Assembly: GCA_038373885.1 (NCBI GenBank)
Contig: JAWZYV010015837.1
Coordinates: 496,001-560,000, forward strand
Source: Cheiracanthium punctorium
Lineage: Eukaryota > Arthropoda > Arachnida > Araneae > Cheiracanthiidae
Direction: 5' to 3'
Length of the DNA: 64,000 nucleotides
Shown here: piece after piece, positions 34,885 through 47,961 of the stretch
How positions within the stretch are numbered: the stretch's first letter is position 1
Layout: every line of letters begins with the position of its first letter
The notes under the pieces: generated by a model
What the model saw: only the letters and a program-made list of their open reading frames with translations
Database searches by the model: none
Told to the model about the DNA's origin: nothing
Position numbers and translations under genes: made by a program

Positions 34885-36572
34885 AAAACACTTTTCCTCT
34901 TCCTTTTTCCAGAACACTTTTCCTCTGGATCGACACCTGGTCAATACTTCACTTAGCAAAAATTACTGAAAGTAAAAATACTGTTTTAAGCATGTATGTG
35001 AGTTTTTTAACATAGGTGATCCATTAGACAGCATTTTCAAAAATTCGTGACCTATGCAAGTTACGTAGACAAGACGTTCTCTTGACATATCTCTTTCTGC
35101 CTCAGAAAAAAAAGATTTAGCCATAAAACTATTTCTGTTAAATACAAGACTCACTTATACCTAAAAAGAATTTTCATGATATTGCAAAATTCGTCTCCCA
35201 AGGAAGGTAGGCATGAATAAAAAGGAGTCAGACTATAATTTTTGAAAGAAAAAAGATATATATTTTTTAATTCATTATTCAATACTTAGCAAACACGAAA
35301 ACTAACGTTTTGCATACTTCGTTTGTCATTAGAAACTTGTTGAAATTTTATTTATTTTAATTTCATGTAAAAAAGGTATTACTTTCCGGGCCCCTTAATT
35401 CTCCCCCTCCTCCCTCAAAAAAATGTATTTCAAGATAACGTGTTTTTTTTTTTTTTTTTTTTTGCTTTTTTTTCTGTGACGCACAGAACCATAAAAGTAT
35501 CTCTAGAGAACTTTTAGATCTGAAATCTGACTTTCAATCGGTATGAAGTAAAATTACATCGAGCTTCTTGTTACTGTTTCATTAATAGAAAGTTTCTAAT
35601 AGAAACTTCAATAGAAAATAGATATAATACTAATAGAAAATTCAAACATTCAGAAAAATTAGATTTGCAACTGAAACAGTGAAATATGATTTGGTATGAT
35701 ATTCCTAAGAAAATGCCAAGAAAAGTTAAAAATCACCAAGAGATACCAAGAAAAGTTAAAAACCGCCATTATGTTATAGCGAACATTATATCTAATACCG
35801 CCCGAACAATTACCTGTCCTTGACGAAATACACATCAATTAATCAATCAGATATTCTGACTTGAAACTTTCTTATTTATAATGTTTTGTATATTTTAGAA
35901 AAAAGAAAAAACTGCAGGCATTAATTTGAATGATTATTCTACTCCAAAAAATTTTTAAATATACAGGTTTTTTTTTTTTTTTTTTTTTTTTTTCACAAAA
36001 AGTGCAACCAGACATTTAAAATAAAATACGAATTTCATTTCGCGTATACATATTATGGTATTTCAAAGATTTAAATTTAATGTTTATAACAGTTTAAAGT
36101 TAAATTTCCACTTGAATTTCATTTGGATTAGAGATGCACGAAAAACACTCATGATAAAAACTAGAAATTTACCAATAAATGCATTGCTTTATAATTTCAA
36201 AAATAAATCAAATACCTTTGAATATTTGAATTGCAAACATAGTCGCCTTAGAATACTAATATTATGTTTTAAAACTAATAGTGAATAAAATCACATTTTG
36301 AAAACTAAAGTATGATATTATTATAGTAATGAGTTCTCTGCCATATATAGATTTGGCAAATTTTCAAGCAGATTTTAAAACACTAAAAATCTCCATGGGT
36401 TACATTTTGTATGTGAAGTATTTGAAACATACACGCCTTCGTCTTATTATTAATGAGTTCTGCAGAAGCGGAAAACACTACATTTTTATAAAGAGGGACT
36501 AGCGAAGCATAAAGTAGTACATGACAGTATATTTACGTGCATACGGTGCAAATCTAAAACATTAAAACTTAC
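34885..36572. other. AT-rich sequence with long T-runs
   Basis: T-runs at 35443-35463 and 35968-35993. A duplicated block 'CCAAGAAAAGTTAAAAA' lies near 35715 and 35748. No gene is supported. Confidence 0.5.
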
Positions 36573-36700
36573 CACAAGACGTGCGAGAGGCAAGCCCAAT
36601 GGTTTTAATACGCAGATAACAGAAAAAATTGGCACTGTCTCAACAGCTGTTACAGGACGAAGTTAAAAAGGAATACTTTTGTTGGCGTTTTCAGCCATGG
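36573..36700 (-). other. Candidate non-coding first exon of SELENOP
   Basis: Exon 2 starts only 2 nt before its ATG, so a 5' UTR exon must lie upstream. On the minus strand, CTTGTG|GTAAGT at 36573/36572 is a near-perfect donor. It closes a stretch that is less AT-rich than its surroundings and has a promoter-like block just behind it. The only ATG in the stretch (36698-36696) opens an 11-codon frame that ends in TAA, so the exon would be untranslated. The distance to exon 2 is about 16 kb. The 5' limit is a guess. Confidence 0.45.
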
Positions 36701-36830
36701 ATCTGTCACGTGGGTGACTTTTAACCCTGATGAAGTCACGTCGTTCACTGTTGCTAGCGCCTGGCGACCTTGCGTTATTTTCTTCGGTTATTTAATTGCT
36801 TCCTATTGGCTGTAGCTTCGTTCATATGAG
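36700..36830 (-). promoter_or_regulatory. Promoter-like block with E-box, CRE-like and CCAAT sequences
   Basis: The palindromic E-box CACGTG is at 36707-36712, a CRE-like GACGTGA around 36736-36742, and CCAAT (minus strand) at 36809-36805. The block is GC-richer than its surroundings and has no clear TATA box. Its position just upstream of the candidate first exon suggests it drives SELENOP, but a plus-strand transcript cannot be excluded. Confidence 0.4.
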
Positions 36831-37784
36831 ACGCAGATATTAGAAAAAAAATAGATGTAAAAGAACGATTAGATAAAAAGGTCAAATCTTGTTTATTTAC
36901 TTTTCCTGCTTGTCTAGCTGCTCCCGTTTTGGAAGAATATCGATAAGAGCATGGATTTGAATTTACTTGTTAAATGCAGTTACAAACTAGATTTCCTAAA
37001 CTATTAGATAAACTCAATGCAGGTTAAAAAAAGCATTTTTTCTAACTTTTAAAATATCGAAATTTTAAAAATCATTTACTAGGAAACATCCATTTATAGT
37101 TAAGATTAGCTAAGAATTATTTCTATGTTATGAGAAATGAAATGCATAAGTAAAAATGATTGGTAAAAAATATTAAACGTACGAAAATATTTTTATTGCA
37201 TTAATATATTATAATTAAGTAACAATACTTAACAATATGTTTTCAACTCGTCTCTCCTTGTTAAAACCAAATAAAAATTTTAGTAGCAATATTAGTATAT
37301 ATCTCTTTATTTAACATTACTCCATTAATGCTAAATAAATTCTATAAATAAATTCTATAAATAATATATTCTGTAAATAATTTAAACGTTCTTTTAAAAT
37401 TTAACTTAATGGCGAAAAAAAATTTATCATTTAAGTTATGCCAAGCACTAATAATTATTTCAAAAAAAAAATAAATAAAGAAGAGAAATTCAAGTTTTGC
37501 AGATCTGATTTGATTGGTAAAAATGAGAATGTTAAAAAAACACATTATATTTGAATTTAAACTACAATAGGAAATGTGTGAAATTAAATAAATATAATAA
37601 GGTAAGATTGAATTTGCATCTGTGTGTATATTTTATTATTTTTAATCTATATGGCGCATTTTGCAAACTGTATTTCAGTTCTGTCAAAATAATTTCTTCG
37701 AAAAAAGAAATCGAATTTTCTTCGTCTGTTTTCCCACTATCCTAAAAACACTGGTAAAAAATTAAAGCTTGTTATCCTATAGAT

Positions 37785-39012
37785 CAGGGGTTCTTGAACT
37801 TACGCAGGCCAAGGACCTCCTCTTGATTTTTTTAACGGACCCTCTTACCAACCTTAGGTATTTTACGCTGGTCTTGAAACTTAGTTTCTTTCAGCATGTT
37901 ATATTGAATATTGGTAAAAATGTTAAGACCACGTCAATGAAAATACGGATACATAATAAAAAAAAATAGTCGACTTCTGTAAGTAATGATGTAAATATTA
38001 AGTATTTTTTTAATTTTTTGATACGAAAAGTTAGAGAAATTATGTAACAATTACAGAACATAATAATAGCTTCAGGTTTCAATTATTTCGTTAAAATATT
38101 TCTTTACTGCTGCCTGCTTCATGGCTTTCCATCGTCTTCTTGATATACTTACAACAATTTTTATGATTTTGTAGACTACCTCGCAATCCACGAGCCGCCA
38201 AGAGCAGTTATTTAAATGAAGGTTCACTAAAAAAATTTCGAAAATTAAATATATGCAGACACGACTTACCTTTAGAAGTTAAAATGTATTTGCGTTTCCA
38301 GCAGTTAAAGGAAAACAATGCAAGCAACTGAAAGAAAACAAGCCATCTTGTGTCTTACATTTGTCAGCAAGATAAGTTTCAGCAAATGTGTTGTCTTGAT
38401 TCATTTTATTTCAATTTTTTTCAAAGCATAATATTAAAAAATGTCATTGCTTTAGTTCCGATACACGCCTTTTACTCCCATCTTAATTATTTGCACTGGT
38501 TTGTAAAAAAATAATGAAGTGGAACAGGATAGAAATAAGAAAATAAGAAAATTAAATAACTAACCAAACAGAGGAAAATCTAGAAGAGATAACTCAAAAA
38601 ATGGCCCTGTGTGCACAGTGAAAATGTGCGAAGGGAATGATATCAGCAGCGCCGTACTTCTGCCCAGCTGTCTCGGCTACTGATCCAAAAGAGAGGTTCA
38701 CAAGGAAAGTTCTCCGTTCGCACGTGCGATTGATTAAAGACTGTGCTGTAGTAACCTACAGTACAGTACGTTAGCTACAATAAGCGCATTTTATAATAGT
38801 GGAGGGGAGAGGGAATAAAGAGTAAAACTTACGTTTTAAATTCTCAAAAATCTGCAAGTGTGCTTAATATTTGTTTTAAATTTAATTTGTTAATGTGTTT
38901 ATTTATTTTTTCCTTTTGGGGGGGGGGGTCACGTTCTCATGCTCAAATGGAAGAGCCGCCACTGGCTACGAGGATCTTCAGGGGTAAGTGGTCCACAGTT
39001 TAAGAACCTGTG
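37785..39012. mobile_element. hAT (Charlie-like) element with CAGGGGTTCTTGAACT ends
   Basis: Left end CAGGGGTTCTTGAACTTA; the right end read inward is CACAGGTTCTTAAACTGTGG. Flanking 8-mers CTATAGAT and ATATAGAG agree at 6 of 8. The 1.2 kb hold no recognisable transposase, so the element is non-autonomous. Confidence 0.65.
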
Positions 39013-39997
39013 ATATAGAGTATTTAAGATATAGACTAGGCTTCTATTCTATAGGTACCCAACCCTTAGGCGTTCGCACATCGTATTACGATTGTCCGCC
39101 GTTGCGCGTCCACGATAAAAGCATTTCCGATATCAATATAGTGCAATTTGAAAATTTTCTCATTTTCAATGATTAACCACACAGAAGTAGATAAGGGCAT
39201 ACAATGCAGATAAAAGCGCAAACTGAAATGCAAGATTGTGCTAAAAACTGTTTTATGTAGACAACTCCATATTTAATATAACCTGTAATATGAATGGATT
39301 ATTGTGTTACCTTTGTATGATTGATAAATTTGGTTGTCGGAGATCTTATGCTCTTTGCATTAGACACACAATATTTTTTTAAGGTTTTCGAAATACTTTT
39401 ATGAAAATGAAATATTTATTAATTGTTAGTTACTTTTTAAAAAAAAATTATCCTTAGTATAGAACCAGACACAGATTAATATATTGATACATTCAAACTT
39501 TCGACTGATTCTAAATTTGAGAAATTATTAGCGATGTTACTCTATTACTTCAGTGTTGATGATTTGATATAATTATCCAGTAGCATCAATAAATATTTTC
39601 ATTTGCATAATTTTTATAAGCAATTCTTCTTTAAATAACAAAGACTTTCCTTCATGATAACCAATATTTGATCATAAATGATATTTTGGGAAAATTTATT
39701 ATTCGACCTGACAGTGAAATAACAGCACTTTACTAATGACATAAATCAAGTTCCGCACTTGCTGTTTATAAAAAATATATATAAATTTTAAAGAATATCA
39801 ATTAACTCTATCATTTTGAAATATTGTTTTGTAATTTTTATATCCCATTCTATGAATCAAATAAATATTTTATTTTTTAAACAACATAAAACACTAGCGG
39901 AACAAACCCATACAGAAAGACATTTCTTTGAAAATATATTCAGCATTCAACATATTGTTTAAGGATAAAATATACAAAATCATTGTTTGCTTATTTA

Positions 39998-40165
39998 GAA
40001 TAGTGGAAAAGCACAATTCTGCTCACATACGTAAAAAACCAACCCTTGCAATCAAGAAACAGCAGGCGTTAGATCAAAAAGAAACAATTCACCGGCGTCC
40101 AGCATTCAGGAAATTGCGGTTGCAGAATCAGCAAAACTTTGAACGCAAGCAGAAATCAGGAATTT
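39998..40165 (+). CDS. Weak candidate exon, unknown product
   Basis: Open plus-strand stretch preceded by TTTGCTTATTTAG and followed by ATTT|GTAAGA. It encodes a basic, Gln-rich segment (KKPTLAIKKQQALDQKETIHRR, cut short here) that is more protein-like than its AT-rich surroundings. It ends in phase 1, which fits the candidate exon at 44096. No family recognised. Confidence 0.2.
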
Positions 40166-40471
40166 GTAAGATCGTAGAATAAACAAGAATCTAATCTTTT
40201 TCCCACAGAATTTTGTATACAACGTCCGTATTCCGGAGAATTTTAGAGAAAGACATGGAAAGAAATGTGGAATCAAAGTTTTCATTAAAAGAAGAAAGTT
40301 TCCAGAGAATTTGAATGCAACATGATTGCACAGACTTGAATATTATCTCAGATTTTTTTTTCTCTTGTCCGATATTTATATTCACAAAGGGCATACTATT
40401 GTATTATACTAAAACTTTATAAATATCTTGTATTACCCGCTTTTCATAGACTTGTGGAATTGTGTTTACTG

Positions 40472-40490
40472 ATATATATATATATCTTTT
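40472..40490. repeat. TA microsatellite
   Basis: Short (TA)n run. Confidence 0.7.
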
Positions 40491-42690
40491 TCATTTATTA
40501 CGATTTATCACTTTGTACCATTTTTTTTATTTTTCATATATTTCGAGGATACAGTTCTATATATGTAATAGAAGTACTATGAAGGATCATCAACATGTAG
40601 CTCACTGGGTAATTTCGAAACATACTTTTCTGCTATTTTCTCTTGAACGAGACTGCGCACAAACACGCTAATTGTCAGAAAAATTCGGTAAAATTTGGAA
40701 ATATCAGTCATTTGACTAGAATTTTCAAATTCGAATTATTTCAAACGACAATAATAAAAAATTGAAAGGAACATACATTGGGAGATTGAAACGATTATAC
40801 ATTTTTCCTAGCTCCCAGGAAAAATGTATATTATTGCACATAATATTATAAATTAGAAGTGGTTGAACACTAAAATATAATGTTTCTGGGGCAGGATCCC
40901 TGATCTGTCCGACCCCCCTCTTTACAAACACTTAACACAAACGCAAACATTAAAAAATATGGACGCCATTATTCCAAAAATAATTAAACATGTATGACAT
41001 AAAATAGAAAAATATTCCAATTGCTACCCTTGAGCCAGAAACTATTAATTATGCATAGCAACTGGATAAAACAATTTTAACAATTTGTGAAAGCTAATTT
41101 GTTCACGTATGCAGTAAGTATTATATAACTCTGAATTCCTGGATGTTAAAGTACTTAACATAACCCTACTAACTCAAAACCCTGTTTAAACCTCTAGTTT
41201 AATGCTCAAATTTTTCCATAGGATATTTTTGCATTTTGAGGGACCATCTAGATATTTATTTCGGACTAAATTTTAAGTTTTCAGTACCGATCAATAATAT
41301 TTTTTTAAATTTTTCTTTTTCATTTCCTTGAGCCTCAGTTATCCCATACATGATATATTATTTCAATATAGAGTAAAGTGATGAAGTTTCCAAATGATAA
41401 TGCATCTATGCACAGCTCGGCTTGTTTATCTGCAAGCTTTAAAACAGGAAAATTGATTAAAAATTTCAGAAACTTTATATTTTATAAATCTATATATTAT
41501 TACGTGAAAATAGGTGGAACAATACATCTTGACACTTTCTTTGAGAATCAATATGACACACATTTAAAGAGAAAATGCCACATTACATAAAAAAAGTAAA
41601 TCAAAACTGTTGCAGTTTATCAGCTTAAAAGTTTCAGTTTTTCCGTAAACTTAATTTATTCAGAGCATAAATTCAAATTGAGGGACTTTAAAGTATAATT
41701 TTAGTTTAACTATTATAAAAATTAATTGAACAGTGCCGCGAATATGTTCTAAATATACAGCCTTGGATGTACTCTGAAAAGGTATAAAAGCATCACAGAA
41801 GTAAAATAATTTTAAATAATCTATTAATTAAAGTTTTTAGTGTATAAAATTTTTGTTTCTAAAATGATGATGTTCCTGAATTTCTTAATTCCGAAACATC
41901 GTAAGAACTAGATTTTCATTTGTCGGCGATCAATACACTTCCTTTTAATACTCTAGATTTTTTTTTCAGTGAGGAATGAAAATACATTTTGATTCTCTCG
42001 TGTTCTTCAAAGCTTGCTTCTTATGATCAGCAACTTAACGGTCTCATTGGAAATGGATGTTTCCATGGAAACTCTATCCAAACACATATTCGGTAATATA
42101 TGTGAGCTAAAATCAGAGTGTAGTTCCAATATTTGAATATTTGATTTGAGACATTTTACAAATGAAATATGCATACCCTGTTTGCGGAAAGTTATAAGGA
42201 TTGTCAAGTTATTTTTGCATAAAAAATGATGCATAGCTCTCAGTCACTGACGGGAGACATATACTTTTCCAGATTTATGGAAGTATTGAGACATTTTTTG
42301 AAAGAATTCTCACATGGGATAGATAGCAATGTACTATTTGTTTTCAAACAGAAATCTTTGGAAGTTTTTAAAGCGATAAATCTATATGTTTTCTTCGCAA
42401 AATATGCATTCACTGTCTAGGAAAAAGAAAAGTTAAAAAATTCGCTAGAAACATAGGTATCTTGCTGAAGTTGAACTATTTGTTTCCTAAGTAAACATGT
42501 TTTGGGTGAGATGCAAGCAGTTGCTTTGAAAGCCACTTTAAAGAGGTCTTAGGTTAAGGTTATTAAACAACGAGTCTTGAAATTTATACTTCATTGATTG
42601 CTTTCAATAAAATGTCATGAATGAATATGAAGTTTTTCAAGTTTGCTATAGTTATTTACTGTAACAAACTTATTGAGCTTATTATGTGAC

Positions 42691-42709
42691 AAAAAAAAAA
42701 AAAAAAAAA
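42691..42709. repeat. Poly(A) run
   Basis: 19 consecutive A residues. Confidence 0.9.
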
Positions 42710-44095
42710 CAATTCGATATTTTGTGCAAATTCTAAATATCAGTTCAAACCAACGGCATTTTTGTTGGTATTTTTTATGCGACAGTTGCTTTAAAAATTA
42801 ATTAATTTTTTAAAACCATAATTAGGATTTTTCGAAACTTTTGGAAAATGTGAATAAAACAACATTATTTTCTCTAATCGATAATCTATTGCACCAAGAA
42901 AGAAGATCAAATGTGACTATAGAAATCTCTAAAATCCATTTGTCAAAAATTTTGATTATTTCTTTACATATTTGAAAATATAAATTTGAATAAAGATTCA
43001 GATATGTGAAACCCTTTCAACCGAGCCAAATCAGCTCAGTTTTTATAAATGTAGAGCCAGAATATTACCAGATATATGACAGAAACCACAACTGAAAACA
43101 TTTTTTAAATTACTGTTGAAACTTCCATCAATGAAAAGTACTTTTGAATGACGGAATTCTTTGATGGTTTTCACGGCACATAGATTAGCCAAAATCACTA
43201 ATTATGTTTCTAGTTTAAAGCATTGAAAAATAAGCAAGGAATTGTGTTAAAAAAATTATTTTCATTCGGAACTTAAGGTTGTAGACCTCGTAAACCCATC
43301 TAAAGCAATCAAATATGGAAAATGCTCTGATTTCTGATTACTGATTCATCCCCGTATCTTTTATTATAAAGATTTTAAACGAAAATGGAAAGACTCCAAA
43401 AGACACATGATAGTAGAAAATTTTAATGAAATTAATTTTCAGTTAAAGTTATTTTCTTTTAAATACTTTGAAGCAAGTCTTTTACTGCAGTGATACGAAA
43501 AAGTGATCCATCATATTTGTTAAAGCATCATTTCGAAATGTTATTTGGATTTTATACTTTTTTTCTACCAGTGTGAAGAAAAGAAGGAAAAAACTCACTT
43601 CGTTAGCGATTTTCCCAGCGTAAAATGAAACATTTATAAATACTATATTTGTGATATTTTTGTTCTGTTATCAAAATTTTATATTTTAATTAATCGTATT
43701 GTATTATCAATTTAGATGCAGGCTATCAAATTACACAGTCTCAAGTTCAAAGTGTAATTTCTTTTAATTTCCCCGTGTTACCATACTACCTGTATCTCAG
43801 AAGGCATCAAATTTATTTTGATTAAATATGTTGTATTAATTGTACTAATGCAGTGAAATAGACTAAAACCGCCTTTAGTAACTTGATAAAACATGAAGAA
43901 GAATCTCATTGATAAGTACATGAAATATCGATAAATTAAACGTAGAAATTTAAATATGAAAGTATGTGATGGATAAAGCTAATATTTTGGGGTGTAACAA
44001 ATACATTTTAACATTGGCAAACCAATTAATAATGCATAGCAAAAGTTTCGTGCACTTTATATGATGATTAGTATTCGTGATATGCATTTTTCAAG

Positions 44096-44279
44096 TTAAT
44101 ACACCGTTTAATCATCTGCTCACGGGGAAGTTTATCACCCCACGTACCAATGATGTTATGGCAAAAATCTACTCCCTTTCGCCACGTAAAATTTTCGAAA
44201 AGTCATATAAAATATACTTAAAGCTCCTCAGCTCATCAAATTCATCTGCAAACCCCAACATGGAAGATAAAAATGACAG
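44096..44279 (+). CDS. Weak candidate exon, unknown product
   Basis: The acceptor is TTTTTCAAG ending at 44095 and the donor is GACAG|GTAGGA at 44280. The frame (NTPFNHLLTGKFITPRTND, then SPRKIFEKSYKIYLKLL) is open and has a Ser/Asn-rich end. It needs two bases to complete its first codon, as the 39998-40165 candidate would supply. No homologous family recognised. Confidence 0.2.
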
Positions 44280-44910
44280 GTAGGATTTATGTTTATTGTT
44301 TCAAACTCTGATCTAATTTTTTTGGTAAAAATACATTGAGGTATCAAAATTCATTTTAAAATTTATAAGAAAAAAATTATAAAATAAGCTTCCATCAATT
44401 ACAGAAGATTCCCTCATTTATTACACTTATTCTAATTTGAAATCGTTAGCATTGTTTTAGGTATTTTTCATCAAACATAGCTTTTATGCATATAATCTAT
44501 TCAATTTAAGTTATTAAGAATTAATGGAATAACCCCGATTTGTAGTAACATTAATTCTTATATTAATATTTCAGATTAATTTTTAGCAATTTCGTACTTT
44601 TTTTTTGGCAAATATCGTACTTTAAGTATTGACACGGACAATCCTTAGATCCGATAGTACTTGGATTGTATTCTTTCATAATGTATATATCGTTTATATT
44701 AAAATTAAACAATATTTATTTACCCCTCCTTTATAATAGATCTAATTATATTTGAATATTTTAAATATATATCCAAATCAAACTGAACTCATGAACGTTC
44801 GAGCCAATTATTTTAAAAACCAAACAAAGAATAATAATCTTTTTTCTTTCCTCTTTTTCCCTAGATTTATACACAGATTTTCACATAATTCGCATTAAGT
44901 ATAGTAGATA

Positions 44911-45108
44911 TCAAATACATCTGTACATTTCGAGATATTTTTTTCTCTTTTCTGTCGCCTGGGGGACGCCGCGTTGTCGTAGCTTAATGCTTCTTGATAT
45001 TTCTTTGCTAAAAGCTAAAGCATATACCCATCCGTCTATAACTTCCTTAAACTCCATTAGATGATCTCGAAAATATTTTACAAAGCTCAGTTTCCATGGA
45101 TACAGAAT
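44911..45108 (-). CDS. Weak candidate terminal exon, unknown product
   Basis: On the minus strand, after ATCTCCTTAG (acceptor AG at 45110-45109), 65 codons are open to TGA at 44913-44911. The translation (HLMEFKEVIDGWVYALAFSK, then SIKLRQRGVPQATEKRKK) is well mixed, and the stretch is GC-richer than its surroundings. No family recognised; it could be part of an old insertion. Confidence 0.2.
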   Translation of the reverse strand: MLYPWKLSFVKYFRDHLMEFKEVIDGWVYALAFSKEISRSIKLRQRGVPQATEKRKKYLEMYRCI

Positions 45109-45769
45109 CTAAGGAGATCATTAAAAATCTTTATGCTGCGATCGTTAGAAATATGTTTTCTTTATAGCAAGGAACATTTTTTTTTACTATTTTACTACGG
45201 CGATCTTTTGCAGAATAGTGTCAATTTTAGTAATTCCAATTTCGCATTTGATAATCCGTTTGAAGAAATTTTTCTTAGCTACTGATAAATATATTCTGTG
45301 TTTTAGTATATTTTCTGTGACATTCACAAAACTGCTAATTTATGTTCTTCAAAATATTTTTCATGCGAATTCACATGCTAGTTATGTCCCATGCCATTCT
45401 ATATAGCATTGTAAATTTATTACTAATTTGCATTATAAATTTTATGTGACGTCTTTATTTTCTTACATACATGCATAGTAAGGAAAAAATTATGCAAAAC
45501 TGTATTGCTCGGTTCTAATACTTCTGATGCAGTTCATCACATATTTTTAAGTAGCTCTGATTTTCATTTCCCTATTCTGTTTAACACTCAGTGCCATTTT
45601 TAATTTCTTATCTATTGGGCCGTTTTGCTGTCTTAATTTTGTTTTATAATTGACTTGGCTTTTTCCGTTAAAATGCTATTTTTTTCTTTCTATGTCGTGG
45701 GTTTGTTAATTCTCCCTATTATTTTTCCACAGTGGCTTCAATAACATTTCTAGACTTATTGACAACATT

Positions 45770-47940
45770 TACTCACAGCATTTTGTCAGTTTAACAAACG
45801 AATTTTGTTAAAATAAACAACTTTTTGGTTAATTTAACCAAACTATTTGTATAAATGATTTATTTGGTGAAAATTAACAAAATTATTTTGTTTACTGTAC
45901 TTTTTAAAACCACAAATAGTTGGTTCAAAGCTTAGAATGTAAAAATGAAAACTAATTAATTATCTGTTCATCAAAATGTATATTTTTATTTAATTTACAT
46001 TTTTTTATACATCTAGTAGTTTAATTTTATCAAGTTCAACCTAAGTTTTTTTTTCCCCCGCACTAGCAAGACAATCAGATTATTTTAGATTCATTAGAAG
46101 TGTATTTTTCTATTATGCAGTCACACCCAAAATAATTTAATGTCATCATTAGGGTGAATATTTACCATTTTTACATGAAAACAACCAATATATGTCAGTA
46201 AAAGAAGCGCTTCTTGTGAGGTCGAAATATGCATAGGTACGCACACGAAAAACATTGTTTAGGTATACTGAATACATAATTAGATAAATTTATTAAACTA
46301 AAAATACTTTGTAAGAATCTGAAAAATATTTAGTATATTCAGAGTAGTGTTACTTAAATACAACTGCTGCCCTAAATCTCTTGTTAATAATAATACCATA
46401 AATTCTATTAAGCAAACTTATTGCATGCTACTTTTTTGCGCTGCTTTCGCGTTTGTATTGCCCGTTCGGACATTTTTGATAAATCATTATTTGTTTCGGT
46501 GTATAGTTTGAGATTTAATACTAATTATAATCACAACAAATCACGAAAAATATTTGAACCATGAGAAAGCACGAAACAGCTTTTATTTTAACAAGACATT
46601 AAGCAGCAAGGGTCACTTTTTGGGAGAAGCTTGCAAATAATCGTGATCTGAAATCCAAATAAAAAAATAAAACAGATTATTCGAGATACTCGCAAAAATA
46701 ATGAAGTATGTATACTCAGGCCAAACTTAACCTGATAGTGGAGATAAAGCTATGGACCCTGTGATTCCGCCGCTTTCAAATAGTTCTTTTTGTTTGCCCT
46801 GCTTATTACAAAACTAAGACATTTATCAACTATTAAGTGCTACAATAAAGTGTATGTTATAAAATAATTGCATATTTGTCTTGTTTGAATTCAATAATTA
46901 AAGGGATTACGAAATTAAGTCAGAAGTTAGATGTAACGCCTTCCCAGACGATTGACCAACGATAGACCTCTTTTGTGTTGGCGGAAATCAGAACTGCGGA
47001 TTTGCCTTGCGATTGGGTTGCTTTGTGACATTGACAGCCAAATAATTGGAAAGAGAAACGAGTGTCAGAGCGATACATCCGGAGAGTAGTGAAAAGGCTC
47101 CTCGAGCCTTCTCCTCCGCTATCAGGTAAGGTTTGCCCCGAGTATAGTAGTGCAAACACTTCAGCCGTCTATTATTAAATCTAATAAGTATTTCGTTATC
47201 TTAGATATCGATTTTGAATATATACTATTTATTTTATTCTCTCAGGAAGACGGGATTCTGACGCTTTACTTTGTCTGGCAAATCCAAAATTGTGTTATTT
47301 TAAGCTTTGTGGGTAAAGATAAAACCATTAAAACAAATGTGTAATGAAATTCGACTTTCAAAAACTTTCGACTAATTCAGTAAACCCTCAATCGATTAGT
47401 ATAGCTTGTATTTGCTGTTGTTGGGGGTGGTCTGGGGTTTCTAGCTTCATTCAAGCAAACGACTTTGTACTTCTGAATATCCCTGGCATGGTAGAATTAG
47501 CCAGCTTGACTTGCAAAAAACATTGCCAAAGGAGTTAAACCTGTACATCGGTGAAGAACACTTGAGGGCACAAAACACACACAGGGGTCGGAAAGACCCC
47601 TGGAAAAAGACGACTAGACATAGAACCGAACAGTGTCCAAGATGAAATAAATTTGATATAACCCATAGTTCAACGTATTAATATAACGACGTTTCTAACT
47701 GTTTTTTAAAAAAACTGTGATGCGTCTAACTGTGTTTAAAAAAACTGTTTTTTAAAAAAATGCGTAAATTGATTGTTGAAAGATGCTGATTGGTCCTAAT
47801 TTTAACCAAAAGTTTTGTTAATTTTAAATGTCATTTTGTGAAATCGATTTGGTTGACTCAAACTTTTGTCAACTCAGCAAAACAGAACTATCAAATTGTT
47901 TAACCAAACATTTTATTTTTTAAATTCAACACAACACTTT
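45770..47940. mobile_element. Possible old element with TTTTGGTTAA-rich ends
   Basis: Both 45780-45905 and 47800-47925 are made of interspersed 'TTTGTTAA', 'TTTTGGTTAA' and 'TTTAACCAAA' motifs. This suggests the two ends of one element, with 46713-47144 inserted inside. Exact boundaries are not visible. Confidence 0.3.
46713..47144. mobile_element. TA-flanked element with TACTC(A/G)GG ends
   Basis: Left end TACTCAGGCCAAACTTAACC; the right end read inward is TACTCGGGGCAAACCTTACC, then the shared CTGATAG(T/C)GGAG. Flanked by TA (46711-46712 and 47145-47146). 432 bp, with no recognisable transposase. Confidence 0.7.
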
Positions 47941-47961
47941 TTAGGTTGTACCATTGTATGA

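Larger units (their letters stand above)
40195..44090. other. AT-rich, apparently unique sequence
   Basis: Several short open frames on both strands near 42000-42420, but none has a recognisable domain or good splice sites. Nothing else seen. Confidence 0.4.
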
